NCBI GenBank assembly: GCA_034509425.1
Contig: JAVTVJ010000666.1
Coordinates: 682,001-746,000 of the forward strand
Direction: 5' to 3'
DNA length: 64,000 nt
Source of the DNA: Eopsaltria australis
Taxonomy: Eukaryota > Chordata > Aves > Passeriformes > Petroicidae
Position numbers and translations under genes: made by a program. Under the pieces are notes generated by a model, which had not been told where the DNA came from, made no database searches, and worked only from the letters and a program-made list of their open reading frames with translations. How positions within the stretch are numbered: the stretch's first letter is position 1; each line of letters starts with the position of its first letter. Below are positions 50,558-62,538 of this stretch, in pieces.

Positions 50558-52254
50558 CTATTCCTGATCATGGTACATGTTGCTCTCTTCCTGTAAATAT
50601 GTTCTTGAGGTCCCTTCTAGAGGATCGGTCATATCATCATTTCTATACTGTTCTGAGTTCTGTCCACAAGAGACTGGAGCAGCGTTGACTCTAGGTGGGC
50701 TCCTTGTGATAGCTGTTCCTCTTTTCAGTTCATGTACTCGGGCTGCTAAGGAAGAGGTGGGTTTTCTATTCCACTTCCTCATATCTTCTCCATGCTCCCG
50801 AAGGAAAAACCAGAGGTTACCTTGTGGAGTGTATCTTCTTTCTCTGGCTGGGGGACGTCCGCTCCTAATAGCAGAGACTCTTGTTGGTTCTGGTGAGATG
50901 TGGTGAATTTCTTGCTTCAGCTCCTGTCTGAGTTTCTCTTCCAAGCTCCAGACGTGCTCAGCCACCTTTGTTTCCACAGATGAGACATGGGTGCATAATG
51001 GGCCGGTGACAGTGTCCTCATAAATTCTTAGTTTGTTGACCAGTACTCCCACCTTGTCCGCTCCTTCCCTCCATTGCAGTGTTGCTAGGTAACGGGAGTA
51101 TATCTCTGGTCCAAGTCGTGCAAATCTCAACCACATCTGTGACGTGCATTGGACATCATCTGGGTTCTTAGGGAATCTCTCATCTTCTGAGAAAATGATC
51201 TCCAGCACGGCCAATTCTCTCAGGCATCGGATACCTTGTTCCATTGTGCTCCATTTTCCTTGGTGCACCTGGAGGTCTTCTTTACAAAGGTATCTGTCCC
51301 TTACACTTGCCAGCAGTCATCGCCAGAGGCTGAGAGTTTCTTGGGTTCTCCCAATGCCCTGGTCAATGACCACATCCCGGGTCAGGGATCCAAGTTGCCT
51401 GGCCTCACTTCCATCCAGAATGGTGTCATTGGCTGCAGCGTCCCAGATGCGAAGCAGCCAGGTCAGGATGGATTCATTTGTCTGGCGGGTGAACTCCCTC
51501 CGTAGGTCACCCAGGGATAAAGAGCGAGTGATGATCTCTGGCTCCGTCTCTTCTGCTTGGTGCGAAGGTCCAGCCTCCTCCTCATCGGTCACTGTGCGGG
51601 CTGATTTGCTCTTGGATTTCTTTTTCTCAACAGGGGCAACTGCTACTGGCTTAGGCTGTTCTGGCTCGATGATGGTTTTGTGTGGAGACGCTGTCAGTTC
51701 TTTCAGTCTCTTTTTCCTCCGTGGCAGTTTGTGTAGACATGGTGCCTGTTGCTTTGCAGCTTTTCTTCTCCTCCTCCTCCTTGAGAAGATGCTGTCCCAC
51801 ACCAAGTATTGTTCTGTTCCTAAGCATGGTGTACACGGTGCAGGTGATAGAGAGAAAACAGAACTGACAACAAGATTATACCATCTTTGACATCCAAAGG
51901 GAACTCAATATTTTCAAAAACTCTTGTGTCAGGTCTAAAAGGCTGAAAGAAACCACTCTCTACTCTTTCCCCTGGGGGCTGGGTGCAATTGTTGAGGAGG
52001 CCCCAGATGTAGCAGCCCAGACTAGGACAAGCAAACAAAATTGAGTATATATTCCCAATGGTGTTCATTGCCTCAGAGGTTATCATGCAATAGACATTAT
52101 AAACCATTAAAGCAATTTTTATACGATACCCCGGCCTACACAGGAGCATTACTACGGGCAGGTAGTTCCCTGTCTGCAGAAATATATACAGAGCAAGGTA
52201 CAGGACCCATGTAAGTGTATTGAGTATCACGGTGAATAGGTGGACTCTAGAACA
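50558..52254 (-). pseudogene. gag: Element E gag, frameshifted
   Basis: Homologous over the full length to element B gag. N-terminal hydrophobic part open to about 51,820, then a frameshift; the middle (51,317-51,805) carries MSTQT and VSTQ motifs and the capsid-like region. A further change near 51,317 (arginine codon lost) precedes the C-terminal open piece (50,558-51,268), which ends at the conserved UAG. The start ATG is GTG, as in C'. The 9-bp LRE segment present in B is deleted before RREFTRQ. Confidence 0.85.
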
Positions 52255-52287
52255 CAACATTGTAATTCTGGCTTTCCTCAGGACCCT

Positions 52288-52305
52288 GCCACACCCTGGG
52301 CGCCA
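52288..52305 (-). other. Element E primer binding site
   Basis: Minus strand TGGCGCCCAGGGTGTGGC, a diverged Lys-tRNA-type site immediately inside the LTR. Confidence 0.75.
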
Positions 52306-52310
52306 AAAAA

Positions 52311-52894
52311 TGTGGTAGTTTGAAAGCAAATCAGTGAGAGACTCAAAGTCAGAACTACAATTCAATAGAAAAATTTAAATAAATGCAATAGTACAAAAGC
52401 ACTGACAGAGTCCGAATACAACCTGACACCCTGTCGGTCAGGGTGTTGGTAGCAGTCCAATGAGGTGGTGGCTGCACTCCTCTGGGAGTGACAGATGTGG
52501 TCCTGTTGAAGCAGTGGTCCTGTGGAAAGGTGCAGTTCTCCTCTGAAGGTCCACAGTGGTGGTGTAGAAGGGTCTGATCTTCCTCTGGGAATGCAGTGGA
52601 AAAGCTGCCTTGTGGTGTTTCCAATTCCAGATTATATCCAGATAGGGATGCTTGGTTCCTCCCCCTGGGCGGGGCATCTCACAATGGGATGATGGAGTTT
52701 ATCAGTGGGACTCAATGGCCATTAACTGCAGCCATTAGGAATGAGCAAAGCAAAGTGCCCCACCTGGCTCCAAGAGCTGGCCCATGGGAAGACATGCCCT
52801 GGGGCCATCAGGGATGAGCCAGGAACACTGCCCCATCCGGCCCCAACATCCCATGAAGATGGTGATAGAATACATACCATTGTAACCTAAGACA
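52311..52894 (-). repeat. Element E 5' LTR
   Basis: A 584-bp A-family LTR with complete TGTCTTAGG...CTACCACA ends. Mirror of 48,032-48,593 but with the first nine bases intact and a few substitutions. Confidence 0.9.
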
Positions 52895-53635
52895 CCTTGC
52901 CACGCATGAACTTTTCCTCTTAAGGCACCAGTTTTGTTTCCTACCCCTCCCTTCCATTGCCCTTCCCACCCAACCTTGACTTTCCTTGCCACTCCTGACC
53001 ATTCCTTTCCTTTACATTCCCGATCCATCCATGTCCTTGCCTTGCCCTTGCCACCATTCCAGTGCCTTGCATTGACCTGCTCACCCATCCCCCACCTTGG
53101 CTTCCCTCTCCATCCAGGTCAAAGCTGGCCTTTTCTTCTCCTTCTGGGACTCCCACGGCACTGCCTGCCTCTCCCTTTTCTTGCCTTGCAAAGCCACCAA
53201 CTGCCTTGCTCACCCCTTTCCCACTGGAATTTGAGACCCATTTTCTCCTGGCATCTCCCAGCCTTGCCCTGCACTCTCTGCTCCCATGAGGACTGCCAAG
53301 GCTCTCTCACATATCCCCAGTGTTTCAGGAGCACATGAGAAGAAGCCCAGGGGAAGTGCCACGCAGCCAGACCCGTCTTTCTGGGCAGCTTTTGTCCAGG
53401 ACCAGTGCTTGTACATGTCACATTTTGGACAATGTGCAATTCACATGTTGCCCTTGGGCTCCAGGACCACAATGACAGTACTTTTGCACAGGAAGGAAAG
53501 CAGGCAGCCCCAGTGTTTTAGGTGCAGATTAGAAACGGCCCATGCAGGATCAAGGGCGGAGAGAGCAGTCTGTCCTGGCCGCTGTTGAGCATCAGCAATC
53601 ATTGAATGCATCTCTCACCTGCCCTGCCTTGCAGG
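52895..53635. other. Mirror of the unassigned insert
   Basis: Reverse complement of 47,293-48,031 with only a few substitutions; see there. Confidence 0.6.
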
Positions 53636-54096
53636 GGTCGGTCAGGGTGTTGGTAGCAGTCCAATTAGATGGTGGCTGCACTCCTCTGGGAGTGACAGAT
53701 GTGGTTCTGTTGAAGCAGTGATCCTGTGGAAAGGTGTAGTTCTCCTCTGAAGGTCCAGTGGTGGTGTAGAAGGGTCTGATCTTCCTCTGGGAATGCAGTG
53801 GAAAAGCTGCCTTGTGGTGTTTCCAATTCCAGATTATATCCAGATAGGGATGCTTGGTTCCTCCCCCTGGGCGGGGCATCTCACAATGGGATGATGGAGT
53901 TTATCAGTGGGACTCAATGGCCATTAACTGCAGCCATTAGGAATGAGCAAAGCAAAGTGCCCCACCTGGCTCCAAGAGCTGGCCCATGGGAAGACATGCC
54001 CTGGGGCCATCAGGGATGAGCCAGGAACACTGCCCCATCTGGCCCCAACATCCCATGAAGATGGTGATAGAATACATACCATTGTAACCTAAGACA
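53636..54096 (-). repeat. A-family LTR, 3'-truncated (mirror)
   Basis: Mirror of 46,832-47,292, with the same truncation point. Confidence 0.88.
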
Positions 54097-54202
54097 CACT
54101 GCTTGGCAGTGCCAAAACCCTGCTCTGTTATCAACACCAGCTACCAATGCAAAGCACAGCACTGTAAGGGCTGTGAGCTTTACCCCAGTCAGACCCAATA
54201 CA
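54097..54202 (-). repeat. ERV F 3' LTR, 106 bp (mirror)
   Basis: Mirror of 46,726-46,831; identical switch point to the A-family LTR. Confidence 0.88.
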
Positions 54203-54283
54203 ATCTGCACCCCTCATTCCATACCATTTGCGTCATGCTCGGATCCCATAGAATCTAGATATTCTCATTACTAGAACCCTTTC

Positions 54284-54858
54284 CTACTCACACATGCAAT
54301 TTAAGCTACATCCTTCAACCATCCCTATAACATTAACTGCTATCTCCTGTCCTTTCACATCGTTCCAGGTGATCTCCATTCCAGCAGAATGTGGGGTCAG
54401 GACAGGAGGAACAGTAAACTTGATGGTTGAGCACTGACACCATCCCTGTTCATTATTGCCTTTTTCTTGCTCCTCAGTGACACGACTTCTGGGCACATGG
54501 GCATCTACACGACGCACTTTCAGAGTCTTGTTTTCCATCCGTGCAGCAATGTCCTGCCACAATGCAGCAGCCCAGATGGGTTTCCCCCTGCGCTGCCAGT
54601 GCTTTTCTTCCACTGCTGCAGCCATCCCCTTAGGGCATTAGCCACCATCCAGGAGTTGGTCTAGAGACAGAGTATGGGCCACTTTTCTCTCTCAGCAATC
54701 TCTAGGGCTAGGTGGATGGCTTTCACCTCTGCAAACTGGCTTGATTCACCTTCCCCTTCAGCGGCCTCAATCACTTGTCGTGTGGCATTCCACACAGCAG
54801 CTTTCCACCTCCGATGGTTTCCTATCACTCGGCAGGATCCATCAGTAAATAAAGCATA
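54284..54858 (-). pseudogene. pol: ERV F RNase H remnant, integrase missing
   Basis: Mirror of 46,069-46,644: FTDGSC present, TAG in place of the YTDSW tyrosine, no integrase, same unmatched tail. A small deletion near 54,610 changes the LQQWKK segment relative to the left arm. Confidence 0.85.
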
Positions 54859-56696
54859 TCATCTTCTTTCATTTTCTGGTAACTCATTATATGGTGGTGC
54901 TTCTTGGGCACGAGTCACCTTCTCAGACAGTGCTCCAAAATCTCTGGCTTCTGACCAATTCAAAATCTCTTCTAGGATTCCTGGGAAATTGGCTTTTCCC
55001 ATTGGGGCTCGTTGTGCAATTAAGGCCACCCCCTTCCTCCATGTAGTGCTGGTTGCATGATGCGTGGAGGGAATGTTTCCTTTGAACATCCAGTGTAGGA
55101 CGGGCAATCGTGGAGCCAAGAGGAGACACGCTTCTGTCCCAACAACTTCTGAGGCCACTCCAACACCCTCGTAAGCTGCTAATATCTCTTTTTCAGTTGG
55201 AGTATAGTGGGCTTCTGATCCTCGATAACTCCAGCTCCCGAATCCTAATGGCTGACCTTGGGTTTCTCCTGCGGTCCTCTGCCAAAGGCTCCAGGTGAGG
55301 CCCTGCTCCCCGGCTGCAGTGTAGAGTATATTTTGCACATCTGGTCCTGTCCGAACAGGCCCAAGGGCACGAGCTGTTTCCTGTTTGATCTGCTCAAAGG
55401 CCTGTTTCTGCTCAGGGCCCCACTCAAAGTCCTTCTTCTTCTGGGTCACTCGATAGAGGGGGCCCACAAGTTGACTATAGCCTGGAATGTGCATTCTCCA
55501 GAACCCTACAAGGCCCAGGAAAGCTTGTGTTTCCTTCTTATTAACTGCTGGACACATATTGGCAATTTTGTCAACCACCTCTGCAGGCACATGATGGCGC
55601 CGATCCTGCCATTTTATTCCCAGGAACTGGATCTCCTGTGCAGGTCCCTTCACCTTCCTTTGTTTTATAGCAAGACCAGCTTTCAGAAGAATTTGATTAT
55701 TTTCTTCCCTTTTTCAAAAACTTCTCCTGCTGTATCACCCCACACAATGATACCATCAATATATTGCAGGTGTTCCGGAGCTCCACCCTGTTCCAGAGCA
55801 GCCTGGATCAGGCCATGGCAGATGGTGGGGCTGTGTCTCCACCCCTGGGGCAGTCGGTTCCAGGTGTACTGGACACCCCTCCAAGTGAAAGCAAATTGTG
55901 GCCTGCCCTCTGCCGCCAGAGGGACTGAGAAAAATGCATTAGCGATGTCAATCGTGGCATGCCATTTGGCTGCTTTTGACTCTAGCTCATATTGGAGGTC
56001 CAACATGTCTGGTACGGCAGCACTTAGAGGTGCTGTGACTTCATTCAGGCCCCGATAGTCCACTGTCAGCCGCCATTCCCCATTTGACTTCCACACTGGC
56101 CATATGGGGCTGTTGAAGGGTGAGCGGGTCCTGCTGATAACTCCTTGGCTCTCCAGTCGATGAATTAGTTCATGGATAGGAGTCCCGGAGTCCCGGTTGG
56201 TACGATACTGCCTCCGGTGCACTGTCCTGGTAGCAATCGGTACTTGCTGATCTTCCACCTGCAGCAATCCTACGATGAAGGGATCTTCTGAGAGGCCAGG
56301 CAGGGTGGATAACTGTTTGATCTTCTCTGTATTCACTGCAGCTACACCAAAGGCCCATCGATATCCTTTTGGATCCTTAAAATACCCTCTCCTGAGGTAG
56401 TCAATGCCAAGGATGCAAGGGGCCTCTGGGCCAGTCACAATGGGGAGCCTTTGCCATCTGTCCCCTGTTAAGCTCACCTCAGCTTTTACTACCGACAACT
56501 CCTGGCATCCCCCTGTCACTCCAGAGATCCAGAAGGCTTCTGCACTCTTGTGCCTCGATGGCATCAGTGTACACTGTGCACCGGTGTCCACTAAAGCTTT
56601 GTACTTCTGTGGATCTGATGTGCCAGGCCATCGAATCCACACCGTCCAGTATACCCGGTCATCCCTTTCCTCCTCCTGGCCGGAGGCAGGGACCCT
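54859..56696 (-). pseudogene. pol: ERV F protease-RT, extra frameshift
   Basis: Mirror of ERV C pol. Shares protease ALVDTGA, the dead YIDG site and the terminal TGA. In addition a one-base deletion at about 55,695 (after KGKKII) splits the frame into 55,683-56,642 and 54,859-55,653. This change is absent from the left arm, so it arose after the arms separated and was not erased by gene conversion. Confidence 0.88.
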
Positions 56697-57958
56697 CTAT
56701 TCCTGTTCCTGGTCAGAGTATTCACTGTCTGACCTTTGTGATGCCAAATCAGAGGTTCCCTCATCAGGATTGTAGGAAATGGTTTTCATTTTCTTATATC
56801 TGGGAGATCGCTGATTCTCTTCTGGTCTCTCTGTGGTAACTACACTGACAGTCTTCTTGGGCGGCCCCTTCTTAACAGGTCTCTTCCCCCTCAGTTCACG
56901 GACCCGGGCGCTCAGCTTGGAGGTGGGTTCACCATCCCACTTCCTCATGTCCTCTCCATGCTCACGCAGAAAGAACCAGAGCTCGTTACGTGGCCTGTTC
57001 TTGGGGATTCTTTTCCCTCTGACTGGGGTTGGAGAGGAGCGATCTCTTGGGCTGCCCCTAAAAGTTGGGCTGGTGGCTCGCAGGGATGAGGGAGTACCCA
57101 GAGTTTCTGCTACATTTCGGAGCCAGGAGGACGCCACCTCTACAGTTGGTGTATCCATTTGTGGATAATAAAGTGCTACCAGGCTGCTGGAATATGATGC
57201 AGGGGTGCCTTGAACCACCTTCCTCCACATGGCGAGTGTACAGGGGACATCCTCTGGATCTTTGCTGACTCGATCATCCTTTAGATCACTATAGACAATT
57301 CCCAGCACTGCCAATTCTCTCAAGTACTGGATACCTTCATCTACATTGGTCCACTTCCCTGGGGATTTCACAAGATCTTCCTTAAAAGGATATCTTGCCT
57401 TCACACTTGAGAAAAGCCGTCTCCAGAAGCTACAAATTGCTCCTTCCTTTGCAAGCCCTCTTTCAGTTTCCCGATCCTTAGCAAGGGATCCCAGCTGTTG
57501 GGCTTCATGACCTTCTAACTGCTGACTTTTGGCCCCATTATCCCAGCATTGCAGCAGCCATGCAGGAATCCTCTCACCTGACTGGCAGCTGCAATCCTTT
57601 TGCAGGTCTCGAAGTTCGGATGGGGTCAGAGACCAAGTAACTTCGGTTTCCTGTTTAACTTGCCTCACTCCCTTTGATTCCTTTGCTGAAGGACCTGCCT
57701 CTTGATCTGGCCCCACCTCTTCTTCTCTTCCTCTTCTTCTTCTTCTTCCCTTACTAATTGGCAGCTTGGGCCTGAAACTTGCCTTGTCCATTTTTTTGTT
57801 TGCACTGCTGGGGCAATCACTGTAGTTGCTGTGGTTTGGGTTCCTATCTCAGACATAGTTGTTGTGGTTTGTATCCGTGCCTCAGCCATAGCTGTAGTTT
57901 GTGTCCCTGTCTCAGCTATAGTGTCCTCAGACACAGTTTGGGTTCCTGTCTCAACCAC
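56697..57958 (-). pseudogene. gag: ERV F gag, frameshifted in GAA tract
   Basis: Mirror of 42,973-44,229. The QT-motif array (57,797-57,958) and the capsid region are both present but lie in different frames, because the (GAA)n tract at about 57,717-57,750 has a different length and composition. Ends at the conserved UAG (56,697-56,699). Confidence 0.87.
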
Positions 57959-58062
57959 AGTCCTCTGAGAGTATTGAACAGAGGCCCGGTAGGCCCAGGC
58001 CAGCCCCCAGTACAGGGCGAGAAGCTGCTGGCATTGCTGGGAGTAAACGAGGCACCCCTCTG

Positions 58063-58437
58063 TCAGTGATGGGCCAGTTTGTTAGGGTTATTTACCTCTT
58101 CAGGAGTAAACTCCCTGGCAACGGGAGGTGATAACCGCCCTAGGAACCTGCCCAAATCCCTCCATACACCTTTCCACCCAGGAACTGGGTACCTCAGGGC
58201 AGATTTTAACAGCTCCTCACCCAAGGGTCGTTTCCTTCTGTACCAGGGAGATGACAATTTCCATGAATTCCATAAGGTAACTACGGTGCTGGCTAATATT
58301 ATTAATAATATCAGGAAGCTTATATAAGGATTGGCAATGACCATGGGAATCTGCAGTAAAAGATCATCCATACTCAAATTCACCCCGGGCAGAGAGAAGG
58401 AGTTATATTCATTCACAGTCATTGTTTGTTTCAACAT
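58063..58437 (-). CDS. ERV F leader ORF, 124 aa
   Basis: Mirror of 42,494-42,868, same length, with a few substitutions (for example Asn to Ser at the end of the membrane segment and Glu to Arg after RRK). The membrane segment and TGA are kept. Same ambiguity: separate protein or N-terminus of Gag. Confidence 0.62.
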   Translation of the reverse strand: MLKQTMTVNEYNSFSLPGVNLSMDDLLLQIPMVIANPYISFLILLIILASTVVTLWNSWKLSSPWYRRKRPLGEELLKSALRYPVPGWKGVWRDLGRFLGRLSPPVAREFTPEEVNNPNKLAHH

Positions 58438-58593
58438 GTTCCCAAACTTAGCAAAATAAAGATAAGCAGTGTGGCAGCCAAAGGCTGTGTGCCATGCAGG
58501 AGCTCATTACTTGAGAGCTGCTATTGATAATTACTAGAGCATGCAATACATATATATATGGATGTATATATATATATAAACTGCCTTTATCTC

Positions 58594-58612
58594 GCCCCAC
58601 CTTTGGGCACCA
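58594..58612 (-). other. ERV F primer binding site
   Basis: Mirror of 42,319-42,337, identical. Confidence 0.75.
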
Positions 58613-58620
58613 AAAGAGAC

Positions 58621-59189
58621 TGACGGGGGTTGCCCCCGGCTGGGTGCCAGGTGCCCACTCAGTCGCTCTATCACTCCCTTTCCCACTGGGACAGGGGAGA
58701 GAATAATATGGGAAAAAATCCTAGTAGGGTGAGATAAGGCAGTTGATTACAGCAGGAAAATAAAGAGAACAAGCAGAGATCTGCGAGCACAAGAGCTAAA
58801 GGGAAAAACAATCAGTCTCTACTTCCCATCAGCAGCGATGTCCGGACACTTCCTGGGAAGCAGGGCTTCAGCACGCGGAGTGGTTCTTCCAGAAGGCAAA
58901 CATGGACAACTCATGAATGCCCCCCCTTCCTCCTCTCTTCCTTCCCTTAGATATCTGAGCTGATGTCATATGGGATGGAATATCCCTTTGGCTGACTGGG
59001 CTCAGCTGGCCTGCTGGTGTCCCCTCCCAGGATCTTGCCCACCCCCATCCCCTTGGTGGGGGAAGGAATGTCAGAGGGACAGCACAGCTTGGCAGTAGCC
59101 AAAACACTGCTCTGTTATCAACACCAGCTACCAAAGCAAAGCCCAGCACTGTAAGGGCTGTGAGCTTTACCCCAGTCAGACCCAATACA
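58621..59189 (-). repeat. ERV F 5' LTR
   Basis: 569-bp mirror of the ERV C 5' LTR, differing by scattered substitutions and one base in length; inserted at the same base of the PAK-like exon. Confidence 0.9.
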
Positions 59190-59683
59190 GCCCTGACCAA
59201 AACCACCCAGCCAACCTGACAGATCTGTCCATGCCCAGAAGGATGCTGGAGCTTTTGATGTCCCTGTGGATGACCTGGTGGAATGAAGGAAATCCAGGGC
59301 CTGCAGGCTCTGATAGAGGAAAAAGAAATATGAGGGTCACAATTAAAGACTTGAATTCATCACACAAAGAAAGGAGAATGGCTCCAAGAGATTTCCTGTC
59401 TCAGGAAATGGTGAGTAATGGCAGGACACGGTGCAGCCAAGAGGAAGAGCTGCTGTCCAACACCATCAGAGCAGCATCTTTCTAAGTGAAGACAGATTAG
59501 GGTTTTTTTTTTTTTGTTCTTATCACCTGCTTACCAGGACCAGCATGTCCAGGGCATGGGAAGCACCAGAGGGATCCCTCACCTCCTGACTGACAGCTGC
59601 CACCTCTCCTTCAGCCACAACATCCTCTAAAGTGCCTCCGTCCAGTATTCCATAACCAGCCACAGTTCCTCAAGGACAAGGTA
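59190..59683 (-). pseudogene. PAK3-like: PAK-like kinase pseudogene (mirror)
   Basis: Mirror of 41,250-41,740: exon remnant a at 59,583-59,683, exon remnant b at 59,190-59,309, with the same one-base losses and the same LTR truncation. One substitution (Gly to Arg in GMDGSV) distinguishes exon b from the left copy. Confidence 0.8.
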
Positions 59684-60054
59684 GCTCCAAGAAGAAAACA
59701 GTGGCATGGAGATCAATGTGCACAGCTAAATCACCTCATGGAAACGACTACAGTTGAGTTTTGTTCCCAGGTGACTTGTAAAGGAAGACAGAATCAAATG
59801 GAGAGACATTCCTTTGAGGCCAAACAGTTCTTAGAATTTGCACAGCCTGAAGGAGAAAGGCACATCCCCGAAAAAGGAGATGTCTTTGATGGCAAGCAAG
59901 GGAAAGAGGCAGTTTAGCAAGAGCAGAGATAAATCTGGAAGCAGGACACAGCCCATCAGCTGCCTCACCATCCCAACTCACCAATGCCACCGGGAACTCC
60001 AGGAACAAGGCAATGCAACTTTCACAGTTACCCACGGGAGGAAGGGAGGGGCAG

Positions 60055-60480
60055 GCAAGGCAAGGCAAGGCAAGGCAAGGCAAGGCAGGCAAGGCAAGGC
60101 AGGGGGGCAGGCAGTGCAAGGAAAGGTAAGCAAGGGGCAGGCAGGGCCAGGCAAAGAAGTCAAGGCAAGGCAGGAGTAGGCAAGGCAAGGCAAGGGAGGT
60201 GTGCACAAGGCACGACAAGGCAGGGTTACGCCAGGCAAGGCAAGGAGACAAAGGCAAGGTCAGGCCAGGGACGGGGAGAGCAGGCAAGGAGAGCAAGGAG
60301 AGGGCAAGACAAGGGAAGTCAGTGGGGGCAGAGAGAGGGAGCGTCTGCAAGGGAAAAGAAGCGAGAGGTGAGCAAGGGAAGGCAAGGCAGGGGAGGGGCA
60401 GGGATAGGCAAGGCAGGGGATGGGTCTGCAAGGCGAGGTAAGGTGGGGGTAGGCAGTGGAAGGCAAGGCAGAGCAAGGAA
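60055..60480 (+). repeat. CAAGG-type repeat (mirror)
   Basis: Mirror of 40,402-40,900. The perfect pentamer run is shorter and interrupted compared with the left arm. Confidence 0.9.
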
Positions 60481-60499
60481 GGTGCAGCAACTCAGGGCA

Positions 60500-60566
60500 A
60501 GGGATGGGATGGGGATGGGATGGGATGGGATGGGATGGGATGGGATGGGATGGGATGGGATGGGAT
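60500..60566 (+). repeat. (GGGAT)n repeat (mirror)
   Basis: Mirror of 40,336-40,401 with one six-base unit (GGGGAT) interrupting the pentamers. Confidence 0.92.
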
Positions 60567-60658
60567 CAGGCATGGCAAGGAAATGCAGGGCTTAGAATAC
60601 ATGGTGCAGGGGAGGAGCTCTGGGCATTCCCCCTGACACACCAGCTAGCCTGGCACAC

Positions 60659-60997
60659 ATGAAAATTCCTGGAAGCACAAAGGAGCTCCAGCATGCTTTA
60701 GGATTACTGGGGTTTTGGAGGAGACACACTCCTGATTTTTCCATCATAGCCCAACCCTTATACAACTTAAGCAAGAAAAGAGCTTCTTGGGTCTGGGCAC
60801 CGCTCCCTGAAGAGGCCCTAAAGCTGCTGGCTTTTGAGGCAGGAGTGGATCAAGCTCTTGGTCCCATTTATGCACAGGACCTTTTGCACACTGAGGAGGG
60901 TTTGCCATCCATGCACTGTCAATTCCTGGGTGGCAGTGGCACCAGAGGGCCCCACTCGTCCAACCCAAATTCACTCACTCAGCTTGAAGGATGCTGA
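60659..60997 (+). pseudogene. pol: Retroviral pol fragment (mirror)
   Basis: Mirror of 39,904-40,242, translated identically in the region I compared; isolated RT-RNase H connection segment of a class I-like ERV. Confidence 0.7.
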
Positions 60998-62415
60998 AAA
61001 GCCATATTCTGTATGGGAAAAGGGTTTGTTTCGCTGTGTTCCAAAGCTCTTAAACAGAACAGGAGAAAACAGTCAGGGATCCCTTTGCTTCTGCTGCTGC
61101 AAGGACACTGACAGGAACTTTCTTTCAGCCTCCAAGGCTTTGCTCCCTTGGCTGCAACAGGCCAAGCTCAAAACTTGCTCCACAACTCTGAACACCAAAG
61201 GTTCCTTTCCCCCTCCACAAAGGAGGAGCTTCTCAGTATCCACGTGTGACGTGACCTGCAGCGGGAGAGGGAACATGAACCAGATGCTGTAAGGAAAAAC
61301 TGCCTGTGGTGGAAAATCCCACACAACAAATCAACGGCAGGAGAGAGCATTTTGCTTTCACAACATCGCTCCTGGAGCCACAGTCCTTTCACACAGCGAG
61401 CAAGAGGACAGCACAAAATACTGGGCTGTGTCCAGTTTTTGGCTGGAGCAGCAAACAGAGGGAGGTCCAGGCTCCACTGCCACAGACTCTCCTCTTGGGG
61501 GAACAGAACTCCCCAGGCTACATTGCAAATGCTGTGCACGCCCTGCTGGCTGCAGACACCCCCTTTTTTAAGAAGCTCTTGACAGGAACTCTCACAAAGA
61601 AATGGCATCTTAAAGGCAATGTTGTTTCAAAATCAACTCCCTTCCAAAGGAAGAATATCAAGCACAAAGCAATCCCAAAGCCACGTATGCTGCACCTGGG
61701 GAAAACCTCCACTTACGTGCCAGGTGGGTTAAAAAATACCCATCAGAAGCCACAGAGTACAGAGTGCAAAGTGCAGCAGCCACTTGCTGGATGATTTTGG
61801 CCGTGCTGCACACGTCTGCAGACTGTCCCCCTGCAAGGACACAAGGACACCCGTCAGGGGCTGGGCTGGCAGCTGACAATGCCTCGGGCAGGAGGATCCT
61901 CTGGCAGTGAGCAGGCGCCCAGAGCTGCTCTGACACTGAGGCCTCTGTGCCCCACAGCAACGGGAACACCGCGAGGACGCGGCAACGTTCCTGTGACATC
62001 ACAGCAGCAGCTCCCGCAAAAACCGCCTGCAAGGTTCTCCTGTGTCACCAAGGAGCACAAAGAATCCTCCCAGGGCACAGCCCATTGCTCAAAGGAGCCA
62101 AGAGGAACTCAGAAAATGCAGCAAACCAGGACACCCCACAGGCCAGCCTGAACACTGAGAAGGAACAAAGATGTGACCAAACCAAAGCAAACATCACCTT
62201 AGGTCACTGATGCTTCTGACTAAAACCAGCAAGGCTTGTTCCATCTGGCATCTTTGTTCTAGTTCTAAAAGCAAGCAAGGTTCTCTACTGCAAATCTACA
62301 GAAACCAGGAACTCGGGGAAAAGAAGGCTGAGAGTGCCAAAGCCTTGTGTGACTTCTTGCACATCTTGTGGGTGAGGGTGTCCAAGCCAAAGGACTCACA
62401 AGCGGGGTCCCTGCC
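60998..62415. other. Arm DNA without recognised gene (mirror)
   Basis: Mirror of 38,483-39,903. Small differences include a two-base deletion near 61,031. No gene recognised. Confidence 0.5.
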
Positions 62416-62538
62416 CTCCTGACCGACAGCTGCCATCTCTCCTGCAGCCCCACGCGTGTCTCAAACAACCTCCTGTGAAGGGCCTCCATCCACACATTCC
62501 ATCACCAGCCAGGGATCCTCACCAACGAGGTCATCCAG
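62416..62538 (-). pseudogene. PAK3-like: PAK-like kinase exon remnant 1 (mirror)
   Basis: Mirror of 38,360-38,482 with the same internal TGA. Confidence 0.7.
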
